Assembly (NCBI GenBank): GCA_021791715.1
Contig: JAJYWB010000002.1
Coordinates: 1-64,000 of the forward strand
Source of the DNA: Planctomycetota bacterium
GTDB lineage: Bacteria > Planctomycetota > Planctomycetia > Isosphaerales > Isosphaeraceae
Reading direction: 5' to 3'
DNA length: 64,000 nt
Positions 1 through 9,483 of the stretch are shown piece after piece. Numbering within the stretch: the first letter of the stretch is position 1; the number at the start of each line of letters is the position of its first letter. Position numbers and translations under genes: made by a program. The notes under the pieces were generated by a model. That model was not told the DNA's origin. It worked only from the letters and a program-made list of their open reading frames with translations, and did no database searches.

Positions 1-100
1 ACCGGTAATTGGGAGGGCGGACCGGTAATTGGGAGGGCGGACCGGTAATTGGGAGGGCGGACCGGTAATTGGGAGGGCGGACCGGTAATTGGGAGGGCGA
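1..100. repeat. 20-bp tandem repeat array, five units, open to the left
   Basis: Five head-to-tail copies of the 20-mer accggtaattgggagggcgg. The first four are identical and the last ends in a instead of g. The array begins at base 1, so it probably continues to the left. The unit contains gggagggcg, the outer end of the inverted repeat that follows directly, so the array looks like an amplified end of that element. There are no unique spacers, so it is not a CRISPR array. Confidence 0.95.
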
Positions 101-203
101 ACCTCCTGGTGAGCCGCATTATTATTTGTATTATTATTATACGAAAAACATAGCCGTTCGGCGGAGATTCCGAGAAGAGGCTCACCGGGAGGTTCGCCCT
201 CCC
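91..203. repeat. 25-bp inverted repeat with 63-bp AT-rich core (MITE/REP-like element)
   Basis: The arm at 91-115 (starts gggagggcgaacctcctg) and the arm at 179-203 (ends ggttcgccctccc) are reverse complements with a single mismatch over 25 bases. The core between them is AT-rich and codes for nothing recognisable. No transposase lies nearby. It would fold into a long hairpin if transcribed. I judge it a palindromic intergenic repeat of the kind common in planctomycete genomes; its mobility is inference. Confidence 0.8.
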
Positions 204-502
204 ATTCAGAAAAAACCGACATCTAAATTTTTAACATGTCGTGTTTTTATTGGTGAATCGGCGCCGAAACCCGTAAAATCGAGCCGATAGAGTCTTCGAC
301 TGTAACTTCCACGCGCCGCGCGCACATCTTTTTGAGAGTACGGATGTAGAGATTATAATAATCCGACGCGAAAGGGCGGCTCCGATCAAATGATGAATTT
401 TAAGATTTCATGCTATTAACAGAAAACTCTTGCTAGCGCGTCGGGTCGGTATGATTGCGGCTTCGCCGCGTTAGGTCCTTGAGATCTTTTCCGGATCGTC
501 TC
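204..502. other. Intergenic stretch without recognisable gene
   Basis: About 300 bases between the inverted repeat and the stop codon of the TPR gene that reads toward it. I see no tRNA, no clear terminator and no coding signal. The short plus-strand reading frames that enter it are antisense shadows of the TPR gene. Confidence 0.6.
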
Positions 503-3500
503 TTAATGATCTTTCGCCTTCCTCTCGTCTCGTGCCTGTTTTTCGACGCGATCGACTTCGTTCCAGAACTTCGTCCATTCGTCGCGCTCGGCCTGGGGAA
601 GCTTCGCCAAGGCGGCGGGATCGCGCACTCCCGCGAGGTCGGGATCGGACTTCCAATGTATCATAATAGCGGGGATCGATTGCTTATCGCTAAGATCGCG
701 CGATTTCAAGGCGTTCAACTCTTCATCAAGAAGATCGCGCGCCCGCTTGCGCAGCTCGGCCTTCTCGGTTTCGCTCGGCTTGGGATCGTCGATCGCCGCT
801 CCCGTTCCCGCGAGCGCCGCCGAACACGCGGCGTCGTAACGATAAACCTTGGTCGCGTCGGCCGAAAGCGCCGGATCTTCGGCGAAAGCCGCGGCGTACT
901 CGTCCGAAGATCGAACAAACATCCCTTTATAATAACAGAGCTGAGCGAAATCGACGCGAGCGCGCGGCGAATCGGGTTTTAAGCGTCTTGATAGATACTC
1001 ATCGATATGTCGGTTGATTTTTTTGAGTCGTTCGCACGCGTCGATCGAATCCTGGTATTCTCGGATTCGGAGCGGTTTTTTTTCATTCTTGTCGCGTCCC
1101 AGTTCGAATTCGCGGAGGGCGTCGTCGAAGCGAGCCGCCATCAAATCGGATTCGGCGGTTCTTTGATGAGGCCAAGCTTCGCGTGGGAAAATGCGAATCG
1201 CTACGCGACAAGCGTCGAGCGACTCGTCGAATTTGCGCAATCGATTCAACGCGTCGATGAGATTCTCGTGCGGCGAACGAAATTCGGGCTTGAGACGGAT
1301 CGCAAGCCGGAATTCATCGACGGCGCGGTTCCATTCGCCTTTTCGTCGCAGAGCCTCGCCGACGATATTATGAGCGGTCGGATTGTCGGGTTGAATTCGG
1401 ATCGAAACGCGAGCCTCTTCGATCGCCTCGTCGAATCTCATCAATTCCTTGAGATTTTCGGCGAGATTGTTATGCGCGAGGTGCGAATCGGGATTTCGTC
1501 GGATCGCTTCTCGATAAGCGAGGGTCGATTCTTCAATCATTCCTTTATCGTGATAAATCACACCAAGCATCTCATAATATCGATAATCGTCGGGTTCGAG
1601 TCGAATCGCCGCCGACAATTCGTCCCGGGCTTCGTCAAGGCGGCCGAGCGATCGGAGCGCGCGGCCGAAATTATGACGCGTCGTCGCGTTTTTGGGATCG
1701 ATCTTGATCGACGCGCGATATTCGGCGATCGCCTCATTTATCATTCCTTTATTTTGATAAACGTCGCCGAGGCCTTGGTGCGCCGCCGAGCTCGTCGGAT
1801 CGAGCTTGATCGCGATTCGGTATTCGACGATCGCCTCGTCAAATTTTTTTATCATCTTATAATCATTTGCAAGGTTATTATGAAGTTGCGATCGATCGGG
1901 CGCCGACTTGATCGCGACGAGATCCTCGGCGATCGCCTCGTCGTATCGTCCGGCGTTGCTCAAACAAACCCCCAGGTTGGCGTGCGCCGGGGGATTATCG
2001 GGGCGGATTTTGAGCGCCGAACGAAATTCCTCGATCGCTTTATCGAATTTCTTACAGTCGAAATAATTAAGACCCTGTTGATAATGCGAATCGTGGGAAT
2101 CGGGGTCGAGTTCGATCGAACGTTTGAGAGCGGCGTTCGATTCGTCGAACCGATTTTTGTTTCGGAGCGCGATTCCGAGCCGATAATGCGCCTCGGCCGA
2201 ATCGGGTTTCAATCGAATCGCCGTCCCCGCCTCGTCGATCGCCTCGTCGTTTTTTCCCACAAGGATCAGAGACTCGGCGAGCTTGCGATGCGATTCGTCA
2301 TCGTCGGGTTTGATTTTGATCGCGGCCTTGTATTCGTCGATCGCTTCCGCAGGCCGCCGCGCCGCGAGATACGCGTTCGCCAACGACAAGTGATTGATCG
2401 CGGCGCCGGGCGCGATCCGAACCGCGTTTTTCATCGCCTCGATCGTTTCAGCCGAGCTTTTTTTCCGAACTCCGGGAATCGCCGAAGGCTTATCGCGCCG
2501 CGCCGCGGCCGCGGCGGCGGGATCGTCGCGCAACAACTTCGCCTCGCGATTCATCAACATCGCGTCGATTCCTCGTCGCGACTTCAAAAAAACGGCTGCG
2601 AGATTCATATACACGAGAGGTTCGGTCGGATCGAGACGATTCGCCTCGCGAAACGCCTCGATCGCGAGATCGTACTGACCAATCTGCATATAAGTCATTC
2701 CAAGATCATTAAACAAAGCGAATTGATCGGGCGCGATTCGAATCGACTCGAGATAGAGGTCGATCGCGGCGTCGAATTCCCCCCTTTCGCCGAGAATATT
2801 TCCTAGTATCAAACGATTATCAATATCTTTTGGTTCATCAGAAATAATTTGACGATATTCCTCGATCGCACGATCGACCGAACCTTTTTGATTGAGCGCG
2901 AGCGCGTAAACCTTCCTCGCCTTGAGAAAACTCGGCTTCAATTCGATCGCGCGACGAAGCGATTCGACTGCCGAATCGAGCCGTTTTTCCCTGAGATCGA
3001 TTCTACCCAGATTGAAGAGCGGGACCGCGTCGTCGGGGGCGATGCGTATCGCCTCGCGAAATTCGGCGACGGCTTCCGCGAGCATCCCTTTTTTCTCGTA
3101 ACACAATCCTAGATCATTATGAATCGCCGATTCGCCGGGTTCGATCTCGATCGATCGACGCAGTTCGACGATCGCCTCGTCGATTTTCCCTTGACGATAG
3201 AACGTCGAACCTAGGCCGCGGTGAGCGTCGGCGAAATCGGGTTTGAGCCGAATCGCCTCGCGATATTCGGCGAGAGCCGATTCGAGGTCGGAAGTCGCTT
3301 TCAACAGATCTCCCATGGTTTCGTGAGCCAACGGATCGGCGGGATCGATTTCCAAGGCTTCTCGGCATTCTTTGATCGCCTGATCGGTCGACCCCTTGTC
3401 GTTGAGAGCCAGAGCGAGCTTCACGCGGGCGAGAACGCGACGCGGCTCGATCTCGAGCGCCTTGCGAAACGATTCGATCGCGTCGTCGAATCGTCCAGTT

Positions 3501-4258
3501 AAATATTGAACTGTTCCTAGATTTACAATTGGATTGATGTTTTTCGGATCGAGGCGATTCGCCTCGCGGAAACATTCCTCGGCTTCGGCGTATTTTTTTA
3601 TTTTGAGATAACATAGGCCGAGAATGTTGTGCGTCGAGACGTGATCGGGATCGATTTTGAGCGCGGTCCGAGATTCGGCGATCGCGTCGTCGATCGCGCC
3701 GCGATCGAGATGAATCGAGGCGATGTTGACGCGAGTCTGGATCGAATCGGGATTGAGCCGAATCGCCTCGCGATATTCGGCGAGAGCCTCTTCGATCATT
3801 CCCTTCTTGGAATAAGTAAATCCAAGATTATTATAGGCTTTCCAACCTTCGGGCTTGAGCTTGATCACCGACCGATATTCGGCGATCGCGTCGTCGTACT
3901 TTCCAAGGTTATTGAGAGCTACGCCAAGATTTAAATGCGCGTCGGCGTAATCGGGATCGAGGCGGATCGCGTCGCGGAATTCGGCGATCGCGTCTTCATT
4001 CTTTCCTTCGCTTAAAAGCATGACTCCGCGATCGTAATGCGCGATCGCCGAATCGTCGTCGTCGTCGGGATCGAATCCGTTTTGTTCGATCAAAACTCCG
4101 TCGCCGGGCCGATTCGCGACGCCCCGCGCCGACGCCGCGTTCAAACAATCGATCCAAAAAACAGCGAGCGCGGCCGACGCCCAGACGACGAGCCGCCGAA
4201 GCCTCGATTGAAAACGACTTGCTTTGTTGTACGCTATTTTATAAGATGAAATGCTCAT
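503..4258 (-). CDS. Giant tetratricopeptide-repeat (TPR) protein
   Basis: A 1251-residue protein built almost entirely of TPR units. The helix pair with the core EAIAEYREAIRLNPD recurs every 34 residues, roughly thirty times, from about residue 70 to 1080. The N-terminus has one hydrophobic segment (about residues 24-44) that could be a signal peptide or anchor, so the repeats probably face the periplasm-like space. The last ~170 residues form a separate domain (YYKGMFVRSSDEYAAAFAED; DPDLAGVRDPAALAKL) that is shared with the next gene upstream and resembles the C-terminus of Isosphaeraceae TPR/serine-threonine kinase proteins, but no kinase domain is present. TPRs bind other proteins; the partner is unknown. 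The ATG has a GAGGA ribosome-binding site. The gene lies 36 bases downstream of its paralogue and is probably co-transcribed with it. Confidence 0.93.
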   Translation of the reverse strand: MSISSYKIAYNKASRFQSRLRRLVVWASAALAVFWIDCLNAASARGVANRPGDGVLIEQNGFDPDDDDDSAIAHYDRGVMLLSEGKNEDAIAEFRDAIRLDPDYADAHLNLGVALNNLGKYDDAIAEYRSVIKLKPEGWKAYNNLGFTYSKKGMIEEALAEYREAIRLNPDSIQTRVNIASIHLDRGAIDDAIAESRTALKIDPDHVSTHNILGLCYLKIKKYAEAEECFREANRLDPKNINPIVNLGTVQYLTGRFDDAIESFRKALEIEPRRVLARVKLALALNDKGSTDQAIKECREALEIDPADPLAHETMGDLLKATSDLESALAEYREAIRLKPDFADAHRGLGSTFYRQGKIDEAIVELRRSIEIEPGESAIHNDLGLCYEKKGMLAEAVAEFREAIRIAPDDAVPLFNLGRIDLREKRLDSAVESLRRAIELKPSFLKARKVYALALNQKGSVDRAIEEYRQIISDEPKDIDNRLILGNILGERGEFDAAIDLYLESIRIAPDQFALFNDLGMTYMQIGQYDLAIEAFREANRLDPTEPLVYMNLAAVFLKSRRGIDAMLMNREAKLLRDDPAAAAAARRDKPSAIPGVRKKSSAETIEAMKNAVRIAPGAAINHLSLANAYLAARRPAEAIDEYKAAIKIKPDDDESHRKLAESLILVGKNDEAIDEAGTAIRLKPDSAEAHYRLGIALRNKNRFDESNAALKRSIELDPDSHDSHYQQGLNYFDCKKFDKAIEEFRSALKIRPDNPPAHANLGVCLSNAGRYDEAIAEDLVAIKSAPDRSQLHNNLANDYKMIKKFDEAIVEYRIAIKLDPTSSAAHQGLGDVYQNKGMINEAIAEYRASIKIDPKNATTRHNFGRALRSLGRLDEARDELSAAIRLEPDDYRYYEMLGVIYHDKGMIEESTLAYREAIRRNPDSHLAHNNLAENLKELMRFDEAIEEARVSIRIQPDNPTAHNIVGEALRRKGEWNRAVDEFRLAIRLKPEFRSPHENLIDALNRLRKFDESLDACRVAIRIFPREAWPHQRTAESDLMAARFDDALREFELGRDKNEKKPLRIREYQDSIDACERLKKINRHIDEYLSRRLKPDSPRARVDFAQLCYYKGMFVRSSDEYAAAFAEDPALSADATKVYRYDAACSAALAGTGAAIDDPKPSETEKAELRKRARDLLDEELNALKSRDLSDKQSIPAIMIHWKSDPDLAGVRDPAALAKLPQAERDEWTKFWNEVDRVEKQARDERKAKDH

Positions 4259-4294
4259 GTTAAGATCCTCAAGATGAACCGACGCGAAGACCTC

Positions 4295-5830
4295 TCACCG
4301 TTTTTGTTCGTTCCGCTCGGCGACGCGCGCCTCTTTTTCGGCGCGATCGATTTCGTTCCAGAACTTCGTCCATTCGTCGCGCTCGGCGGCGGCAAGCCGC
4401 GCCAGGGCGGCGGGATCGCGCACTCTCGCGAGATCGGGATCCGACCGCCAGGAATCGATCAATGAAATGATCACGCCCGGATTCTTTTGGGAACTCGAAG
4501 CCGCTCGGCTCAATTCGTCCTTAAGCGATCGGAGCGCCCGGTTGCGCAGCTCGGCCTTCCGAGCTTCGCTCGGCTTGGGATCGTCGTTCCCCGCTCCCGC
4601 TCCCGCGAGCGCCGCCGAACACGCCGCGGCGTATCGATAAATTTTCGTCAAGTCGGCCGAAAGCGCGCGATCCTCGGCGAAAGCCGCTGCGTACTCGTCG
4701 GAAGATCGAGCAAACATTCCTTTATAATAACAGATTTCGGCGAAGCCGATTCGCTCGAGCGCCGTCGCGGGCTTTGATTTATGAGACAAATATTCATTAA
4801 AGCGTTTATCGATTTGGGAAAGTCGCGCGCATCGATCGTATTCGGCCTGAATCGCGCGGGCCGCGGCGGGGTCGGCGGCGATTCGCTCGCGCGCGAGCTT
4901 GAGTTCGCCGACCGCGGCGTCGAATTTCGCCGACCGCAGATACGTCGTCGCCAAAATCCAATGAGGCCACGCGTTCCTGGGAAATCGCTCGATCGAATCG
5001 CGCGCAACGGCGATCGCCTCGTCGTACCTTCGCGTTCGATTCAACGCGTCGACAAGGTTGCGTCTCGCCGAGATATGATCGCTTTTAATGCGTATCGCCG
5101 CTTGAAATTCCTCGATCGCCCGATCGATCTCTCCCCGCGATTTATAAGCCAACCCCAAAATGAAATGCGCCCCGACGAAATCGGGCTTGAGCCGAATCGC
5201 CTCGCGAAATTCGTCGATCGATTCAGTGAGCTCGCCGGATTTTACAAGTAAAAATCCGATGTTGTAATGCGCCTGGGGATGTCGAGGATTGATCCGCGCG
5301 AGCTTACGGTATTCCGCGAGCGAATCGCCGAAGCGACCTTTGTCGAACAACGCCGACGCGAGATTCTCGTGCGAATCGGCGTCTTCGGGATCGAGCTTGA
5401 CCGAAGTTTGGAACTCGGCGATCGCGCGATCGAGCTCTCCCTCGCGTTTGAACACCATGCCGAGGTTGTTTCGCGCCTCGACATAATCGGGATCGAGAAC
5501 GACCGCGGCGCGAAATTCGGCGATCGCTTCGTCGTTCCGCTCTTTGAGCGCGAGTTCAATCCCGCGACGGTTGTGAGCGATCGCCTCGACGCGATCTTGA
5601 TCCGAGATTGCAAGAGGATTCCCGCCGCTTTTCGTGTCGTTCGAACGCGGTTTCGCTTTGTCGTCGCTCGTCGATTCGTCGGGGCGTAAAGAAGCATATG
5701 ATCGCGTTGAAAGCGGGAAAAGCGCGAGCGTCGAAACGAGCGCGATCGCCGCGACGATCGCTTTAAATCGAGAGCGAGACTCATTGAAATCGACCTCGGC
5801 GCGGATCGGAACCTCGAGCGAGATCGTCAT
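4295..5830 (-). CDS. TPR protein, paralogue of the neighbouring giant TPR protein
   Basis: About 511 residues. A membrane segment near the N-terminus (RFKAIVAAIALVSTLALF) is followed by about seven TPR units. The C-terminal domain is close to that of the downstream 1251-residue protein (same YYKGMFARSSDEYAAAFAED block and the same DEWTKFWNEIDRAEKEAR ending). The pair therefore arose by duplication followed by gain or loss of TPR units. I chose the ATG at 5830 because GGGGA stands eight bases upstream. The open frame runs on to an ATG at 5947, but that start has no Shine-Dalgarno sequence and would put 39 uncharacteristic residues before the anchor. The function is unknown beyond protein binding. 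Confidence 0.88.
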   Translation of the reverse strand: MTISLEVPIRAEVDFNESRSRFKAIVAAIALVSTLALFPLSTRSYASLRPDESTSDDKAKPRSNDTKSGGNPLAISDQDRVEAIAHNRRGIELALKERNDEAIAEFRAAVVLDPDYVEARNNLGMVFKREGELDRAIAEFQTSVKLDPEDADSHENLASALFDKGRFGDSLAEYRKLARINPRHPQAHYNIGFLLVKSGELTESIDEFREAIRLKPDFVGAHFILGLAYKSRGEIDRAIEEFQAAIRIKSDHISARRNLVDALNRTRRYDEAIAVARDSIERFPRNAWPHWILATTYLRSAKFDAAVGELKLARERIAADPAAARAIQAEYDRCARLSQIDKRFNEYLSHKSKPATALERIGFAEICYYKGMFARSSDEYAAAFAEDRALSADLTKIYRYAAACSAALAGAGAGNDDPKPSEARKAELRNRALRSLKDELSRAASSSQKNPGVIISLIDSWRSDPDLARVRDPAALARLAAAERDEWTKFWNEIDRAEKEARVAERNEQKR

Positions 5831-6574
5831 GCGCGATATCCCCATCAAGTTCGATCCGAAAATCGGCGAATCCACCGGTTCGAGGCGAATCGAGCCGGCG
5901 CCAAGAAGCGTCGATACCGAAAGGTCGAGAGCGTTCCGTCGAGACATACGAATCTAGCACGCATGCTTTTCTTCGGCAAGATGATCGTTCGACTCGATTC
6001 GGAAACCGTGATTTTCGCTCCAAATCCAAAATTCCACAAACCGAGCCTTAATTCTATATGTAACGATGTTTTATCTCATTTGGAAACCGAGTTCGTTCAT
6101 AAGCGACTTGATTTGAGAAGCCGCGGAATCGGAGAGCCGTCGGTTGATTGGGCAAGCTGAAGCGATTACAACGGAATGACGGTCTTGTCGTGATCGAGGC
6201 GATTGGGAAATCGTCGGGTTGAAAACCTCGGCGATTTGGGCGCGGGGCTTGTGGAGCGGGGCGAAATCGCTCGCGGTTTCGCCGTTTTGACGCATCCGAC
6301 TGAGGTTGCAATAACGGGCCTTTTCGACCAAGATCGCCGTACGGCGGGGCTTACGGCCGAACGCCGGGTCGCGATTCGGGGAAGCCGATTGGTTACAATC
6401 GATCCCGGGGTCGAATTGATAAGTGGTCGCGCGGAGTCGCGAACGGATCGGTCAGGGATTGGGCCGAACGCGCGCGATGCGATCGGAAGCGGGTGTAATC
6501 AACCGGACGCGAGGCGTCGCGGTGAACGCGCCCGGCGTCGATCGCGATTTCGCGACTTCCATTAAGGAGGCGAG
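5831..6574. other. Long intergenic region between divergent genes
   Basis: This stretch separates the minus-strand TPR pair from the plus-strand phosphodiesterase-like gene, so it must carry both promoters. I could not pick a convincing -35/-10 pair. An AT-rich section lies around 6040-6080. A plus-strand frame of 120 codons (6203-6565) has no ribosome-binding site, an arginine-rich translation and no recognisable domain, so I do not call it. The right end holds the AAGGAGG at 6564-6570 that serves the next gene. Confidence 0.5.
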
Positions 6575-8251
6575 ATGAAAGTATTCGTGCTTGGCCTGGA
6601 CGGGGCGACGTGGGACATCTTGGAACCGCTCGCCGATTCGGGCGTTTTGCCGACGCTTTCGCGTCTTCGGCGCGAGGGGGCTTCGGGATCGCTCCAATCG
6701 ATTTTCCCGCCGCTCAGCCCGGTCGCCTGGACCGGGATCATGACGGGGAAGAATTCGGGCAAGCACGGCGTGTTCGAGTTTTTGGAATACGGCCACGATC
6801 CGCTCAACGGACGCGTGAACTCATCTCGATCGATTCAATCCGAGCTCGTCTGGGAGATCGCCTCGCGGCACGGCAAAAAGACGGTGGCCGGCGGCGTGCC
6901 GATGAGCTACCCTCCGCGTCCCGCGGCGGGCTTTTATCTGGGAGATTTTTTGAGCCCCGCGGGGGCGGCCGATTTTTCGAGCGATCCCGCGTTTTTCGCC
7001 GAACTCGAGCGCGCGATCGGTCCCTACAGGCCGTGGTCGACCGCGGTGCACGACGGCGGACGCGAGCGCGAGGCGCTCGTCGAATTGACCGATTTTCTCG
7101 ATCACCACTTGAAAGCGGTTCGATACTTAATGGATCACCGCGAGTGGGATCTGTTCATGTACGATTTGATGGCGACCGACCGGATCCAGCACGAGCTCTG
7201 GCACGCGTGGGATCCTGCGCACCTCGCGGCCAAGGGGCGCGACCTCTCGGCGATTCGATCGGGTTTCGTCGATTTTTGGAGGAGGCTCGACGACGGAATC
7301 GCCGAGATCGAGGGGGCGCTTCCCAAAGACGCGACGATGCTTCTGATCAGCGATCACGGCTTCGGAGCGATCGAATGGTATGTTAATTTAAACGTATGGT
7401 TGCTTGAACGCGGCTTTATCACGCTCGACGATTCGTTTTACGTGAGGCAGAAGCATTGGTGTTATAAACGGGGCGTCACACCCGAATGGTTTTACAATTT
7501 GATGGTGAAGATGGGAACGGCGCGGCAACGCGTCGGTCGGTTTCGGGGGAAGCAAAAGGGGTTCGTCGATCGGCTCGCCGAATCGGTGTTTCTTTCGCGC
7601 AGGCACATCGATTGGAGGCGCACTCGCGCTTACGCGCAAGGGAATTTTGGGCAGATTTTCTTAAACCTCGAGGGGCGGCAGCCGCAAGGCGGGGTGAAGG
7701 CCGCGGAGGTTCGGCCGCTGCTTGATGAAATCAAGGAAGGGCTCTCTTCGATTCCCCATCCCGAGACGGGAAAACCGCTCGTCGAACGCGTTTACGAACG
7801 TGAGGAATTATACGACGGTCCGCACGCACATCTCGCTCCCGATCTGACGGTCGTATTGAGCGATTGGCGGTATCGGACGATCGGGCTGCACGATTTCACG
7901 ACCCACAAAGTAATCTCGCCCGCGTTCGGCCCGACGGGGGATCATCGGATGGAGGGAGTGCTGATCGCCTCGGGAGACGCGATCAAACGAGGCGGAGAGC
8001 CTCGGGGCGCCGATCTGCTCGACATCACGCCGACGATCCTTCATCTGCTCGGCGTTCCCGCGCCCGACGATCTCGACGGCCGAGTCCTTGATGAAATCCT
8101 CGTCGAGCCCGTCGATCAGGCGATCAGGCCCGGACTCGCAACGCCTCATTCGGCGGGCTTCGCGCGCGAATTCCACGAACCCGTCGTCGTCTACACCGAG
8201 GAGGAGGACGCCGCGATCCAACAGCGTCTCGCCGATCTCGGATATCTATAA
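6575..8251 (+). CDS. Alkaline-phosphatase-superfamily phosphodiesterase / nucleotide pyrophosphatase-like protein
   Basis: 558 residues, with no signal peptide. The N-terminus KVFVLGLDGATWD carries the first metal-binding aspartate (D9) of the type I phosphodiesterase/nucleotide pyrophosphatase fold. FPPLSPVAWTGIMTGKN (residues 44-60) is the nucleophile loop, with S48 where the family usually has Thr or Ser. ISDHGFG (about residues 259-265) and GDHRMEG (about residues 453-459) supply the remaining metal ligands. The fold hydrolyses phosphate mono- or diesters; the substrate cannot be read from the sequence. It starts at an ATG four bases after a perfect AAGGAGG. It stands alone, convergent with rtcA. 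Related planctomycete proteins are often annotated as AP-family hydrolases of unknown role. Confidence 0.87.
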   Translation: MKVFVLGLDGATWDILEPLADSGVLPTLSRLRREGASGSLQSIFPPLSPVAWTGIMTGKNSGKHGVFEFLEYGHDPLNGRVNSSRSIQSELVWEIASRHGKKTVAGGVPMSYPPRPAAGFYLGDFLSPAGAADFSSDPAFFAELERAIGPYRPWSTAVHDGGREREALVELTDFLDHHLKAVRYLMDHREWDLFMYDLMATDRIQHELWHAWDPAHLAAKGRDLSAIRSGFVDFWRRLDDGIAEIEGALPKDATMLLISDHGFGAIEWYVNLNVWLLERGFITLDDSFYVRQKHWCYKRGVTPEWFYNLMVKMGTARQRVGRFRGKQKGFVDRLAESVFLSRRHIDWRRTRAYAQGNFGQIFLNLEGRQPQGGVKAAEVRPLLDEIKEGLSSIPHPETGKPLVERVYEREELYDGPHAHLAPDLTVVLSDWRYRTIGLHDFTTHKVISPAFGPTGDHRMEGVLIASGDAIKRGGEPRGADLLDITPTILHLLGVPAPDDLDGRVLDEILVEPVDQAIRPGLATPHSAGFAREFHEPVVVYTEEEDAAIQQRLADLGYL

Positions 8252-8305
8252 AACAAGATATCCCATAAGATACGATTCATTTTGTTTCAAATGGTTTTTA
8301 AATGC

Positions 8306-9349
8306 TTATGAAACGACGACTCGGCCCGAACCGTCGTCGTTCTCTTCGATCGTGATCGTGCGATCGACGAAGGCGCGCATCGTATCCGCGTTGGTTCGGA
8401 GGTGTTCGGTAACGCGGGTCGACGCGTATTCGCTCGTCCCCTCGGCGAACGCCGCGGGAGCGAGGATCTGATCGGCGGAATGCGGATCGACGACGCCGAT
8501 CGGCGCATCCACATATTCCAATAATTCATCGACGGTGTGATCGACGATCGATTCGGCGGGTTTTCCGGGCGCTCCGAGGCCGACGAAAGTCGCCGAGGGG
8601 GCGGATTCGAGTTCGACCTCGAGAGCGATCGCGGCGCCTTTCGAGTTCGACCGCCAGGCGACGGTTTCGATTTCGACCGGGACGCTAAGCCCGCGTTGTT
8701 CAAGACGCTTGAGAGCGCGCCGGCTCATCCTTTCGGCGATCGAATCGACGAGCCCCGCGATTCCCGCGAACCCTCGCACGCGAACGATCGGCGGACGATC
8801 GACGAGCGTAAGCGGGACGAGCGCGCCGGGCTCGATCACGACGTTGAGCTCGCCGCCGCCGCGTGGATAAAAACCGACGCGGGGCGACGAAACGGTCGCT
8901 TTAAGCCCAAACTTGTTCATATAGCTTAACCAGGTCGTTTCAATAAACGGATAAGAAGGCGCCGCGTCGTTGAACGTCCCGCCGACGAGTTTGAGCGAAA
9001 CGGGACGATCGGCGCGAAGCGCGATCGGCAAAAACAACGTGTGAAGGACGAGCGCCGTCGAACCCGCGGTGCCGATGTCAATCGTCATATCGCGCGGGCG
9101 AACCGCGCCGGGTCGAAAAACGATTTCGCTCGAACCTACATAATCTCCTTTCACCTCGGCTTCGCAAAGCTCGGCCGAGGCCTTCACGCACGTGAGATGC
9201 TGCGGTCGTAGACCCGGTTTATCACGGCCGGCGCGAATCCGACGCAGCTTGAACCCGCGCCCCAACAGCATCGAAGCAGCGAGCGCCGTGCGGAGAATCT
9301 GCCCGCCCCCCTCGCCCAAAGAACCGTCTAAATCAACTAAATCGCACAT
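8306..9349 (-). CDS. rtcA: RNA 3'-terminal phosphate cyclase
   Basis: 347 residues, the usual length. The enzyme converts an RNA 3'-phosphate to a 2',3'-cyclic phosphate through a covalent adenylate on histidine. Visible motifs are GSLGEGGGQILRT at the N-terminus, GLRPQHLT, the central IGTAGSTALVLHTLFLP, PRGGGELN, and the nucleophile histidine H316 in VTEHLRTNADTM, which corresponds to His309 of the E. coli enzyme. The ATG is at 9347-9349. No rtcB ligase and no RtcR activator lies nearby, unlike the E. coli rtcBA operon, so the gene works as a single unit here. The gene ends 54 bases from the convergent phosphodiesterase-like gene. Confidence 0.95.
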   Translation of the reverse strand: MCDLVDLDGSLGEGGGQILRTALAASMLLGRGFKLRRIRAGRDKPGLRPQHLTCVKASAELCEAEVKGDYVGSSEIVFRPGAVRPRDMTIDIGTAGSTALVLHTLFLPIALRADRPVSLKLVGGTFNDAAPSYPFIETTWLSYMNKFGLKATVSSPRVGFYPRGGGELNVVIEPGALVPLTLVDRPPIVRVRGFAGIAGLVDSIAERMSRRALKRLEQRGLSVPVEIETVAWRSNSKGAAIALEVELESAPSATFVGLGAPGKPAESIVDHTVDELLEYVDAPIGVVDPHSADQILAPAAFAEGTSEYASTRVTEHLRTNADTMRAFVDRTITIEENDDGSGRVVVS

Positions 9350-9483
9350 ATCTGTTAATTACTCTTTCATCGCCCGCGTACGTTCGGGCGCGATCGCCCC
9401 CAGTTTAAGAACATGGAGCGAGGAAAACGATCGCGGGTTCGAGCGCTATCCGAAATTCACGCGGCGATGCTCGAAAGAACCTT

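Noticed and set aside
1-100. Possible CRISPR array
   Set aside because: The units are contiguous, with no unique spacers between them, and no cas gene is present.
1007-2806. A 599-codon open frame on the plus strand
   Set aside because: It is antisense to the giant TPR gene. The repeated codon pattern of TPR units keeps the opposite strand free of stops. Its translation is Arg/Asp-rich with no recognisable domain and no ribosome-binding site.
5948-6060. A small gene upstream of the second TPR gene
   Set aside because: The short frames here overlap each other on both strands and lack ribosome-binding sites; the region is more likely a promoter area.
6203-6565. A 120-codon plus-strand gene before the phosphodiesterase-like gene
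   Set aside because: No ribosome-binding site, Arg/Gly-rich translation, no recognisable domain, and it ends just before the strong ribosome-binding site of the real gene.
9350-9483. Possible tRNA (ggttcgag-like T-loop)
   Set aside because: The motif gggttcgagc occurs, but no acceptor stem, D-arm or anticodon arm can be drawn around it.
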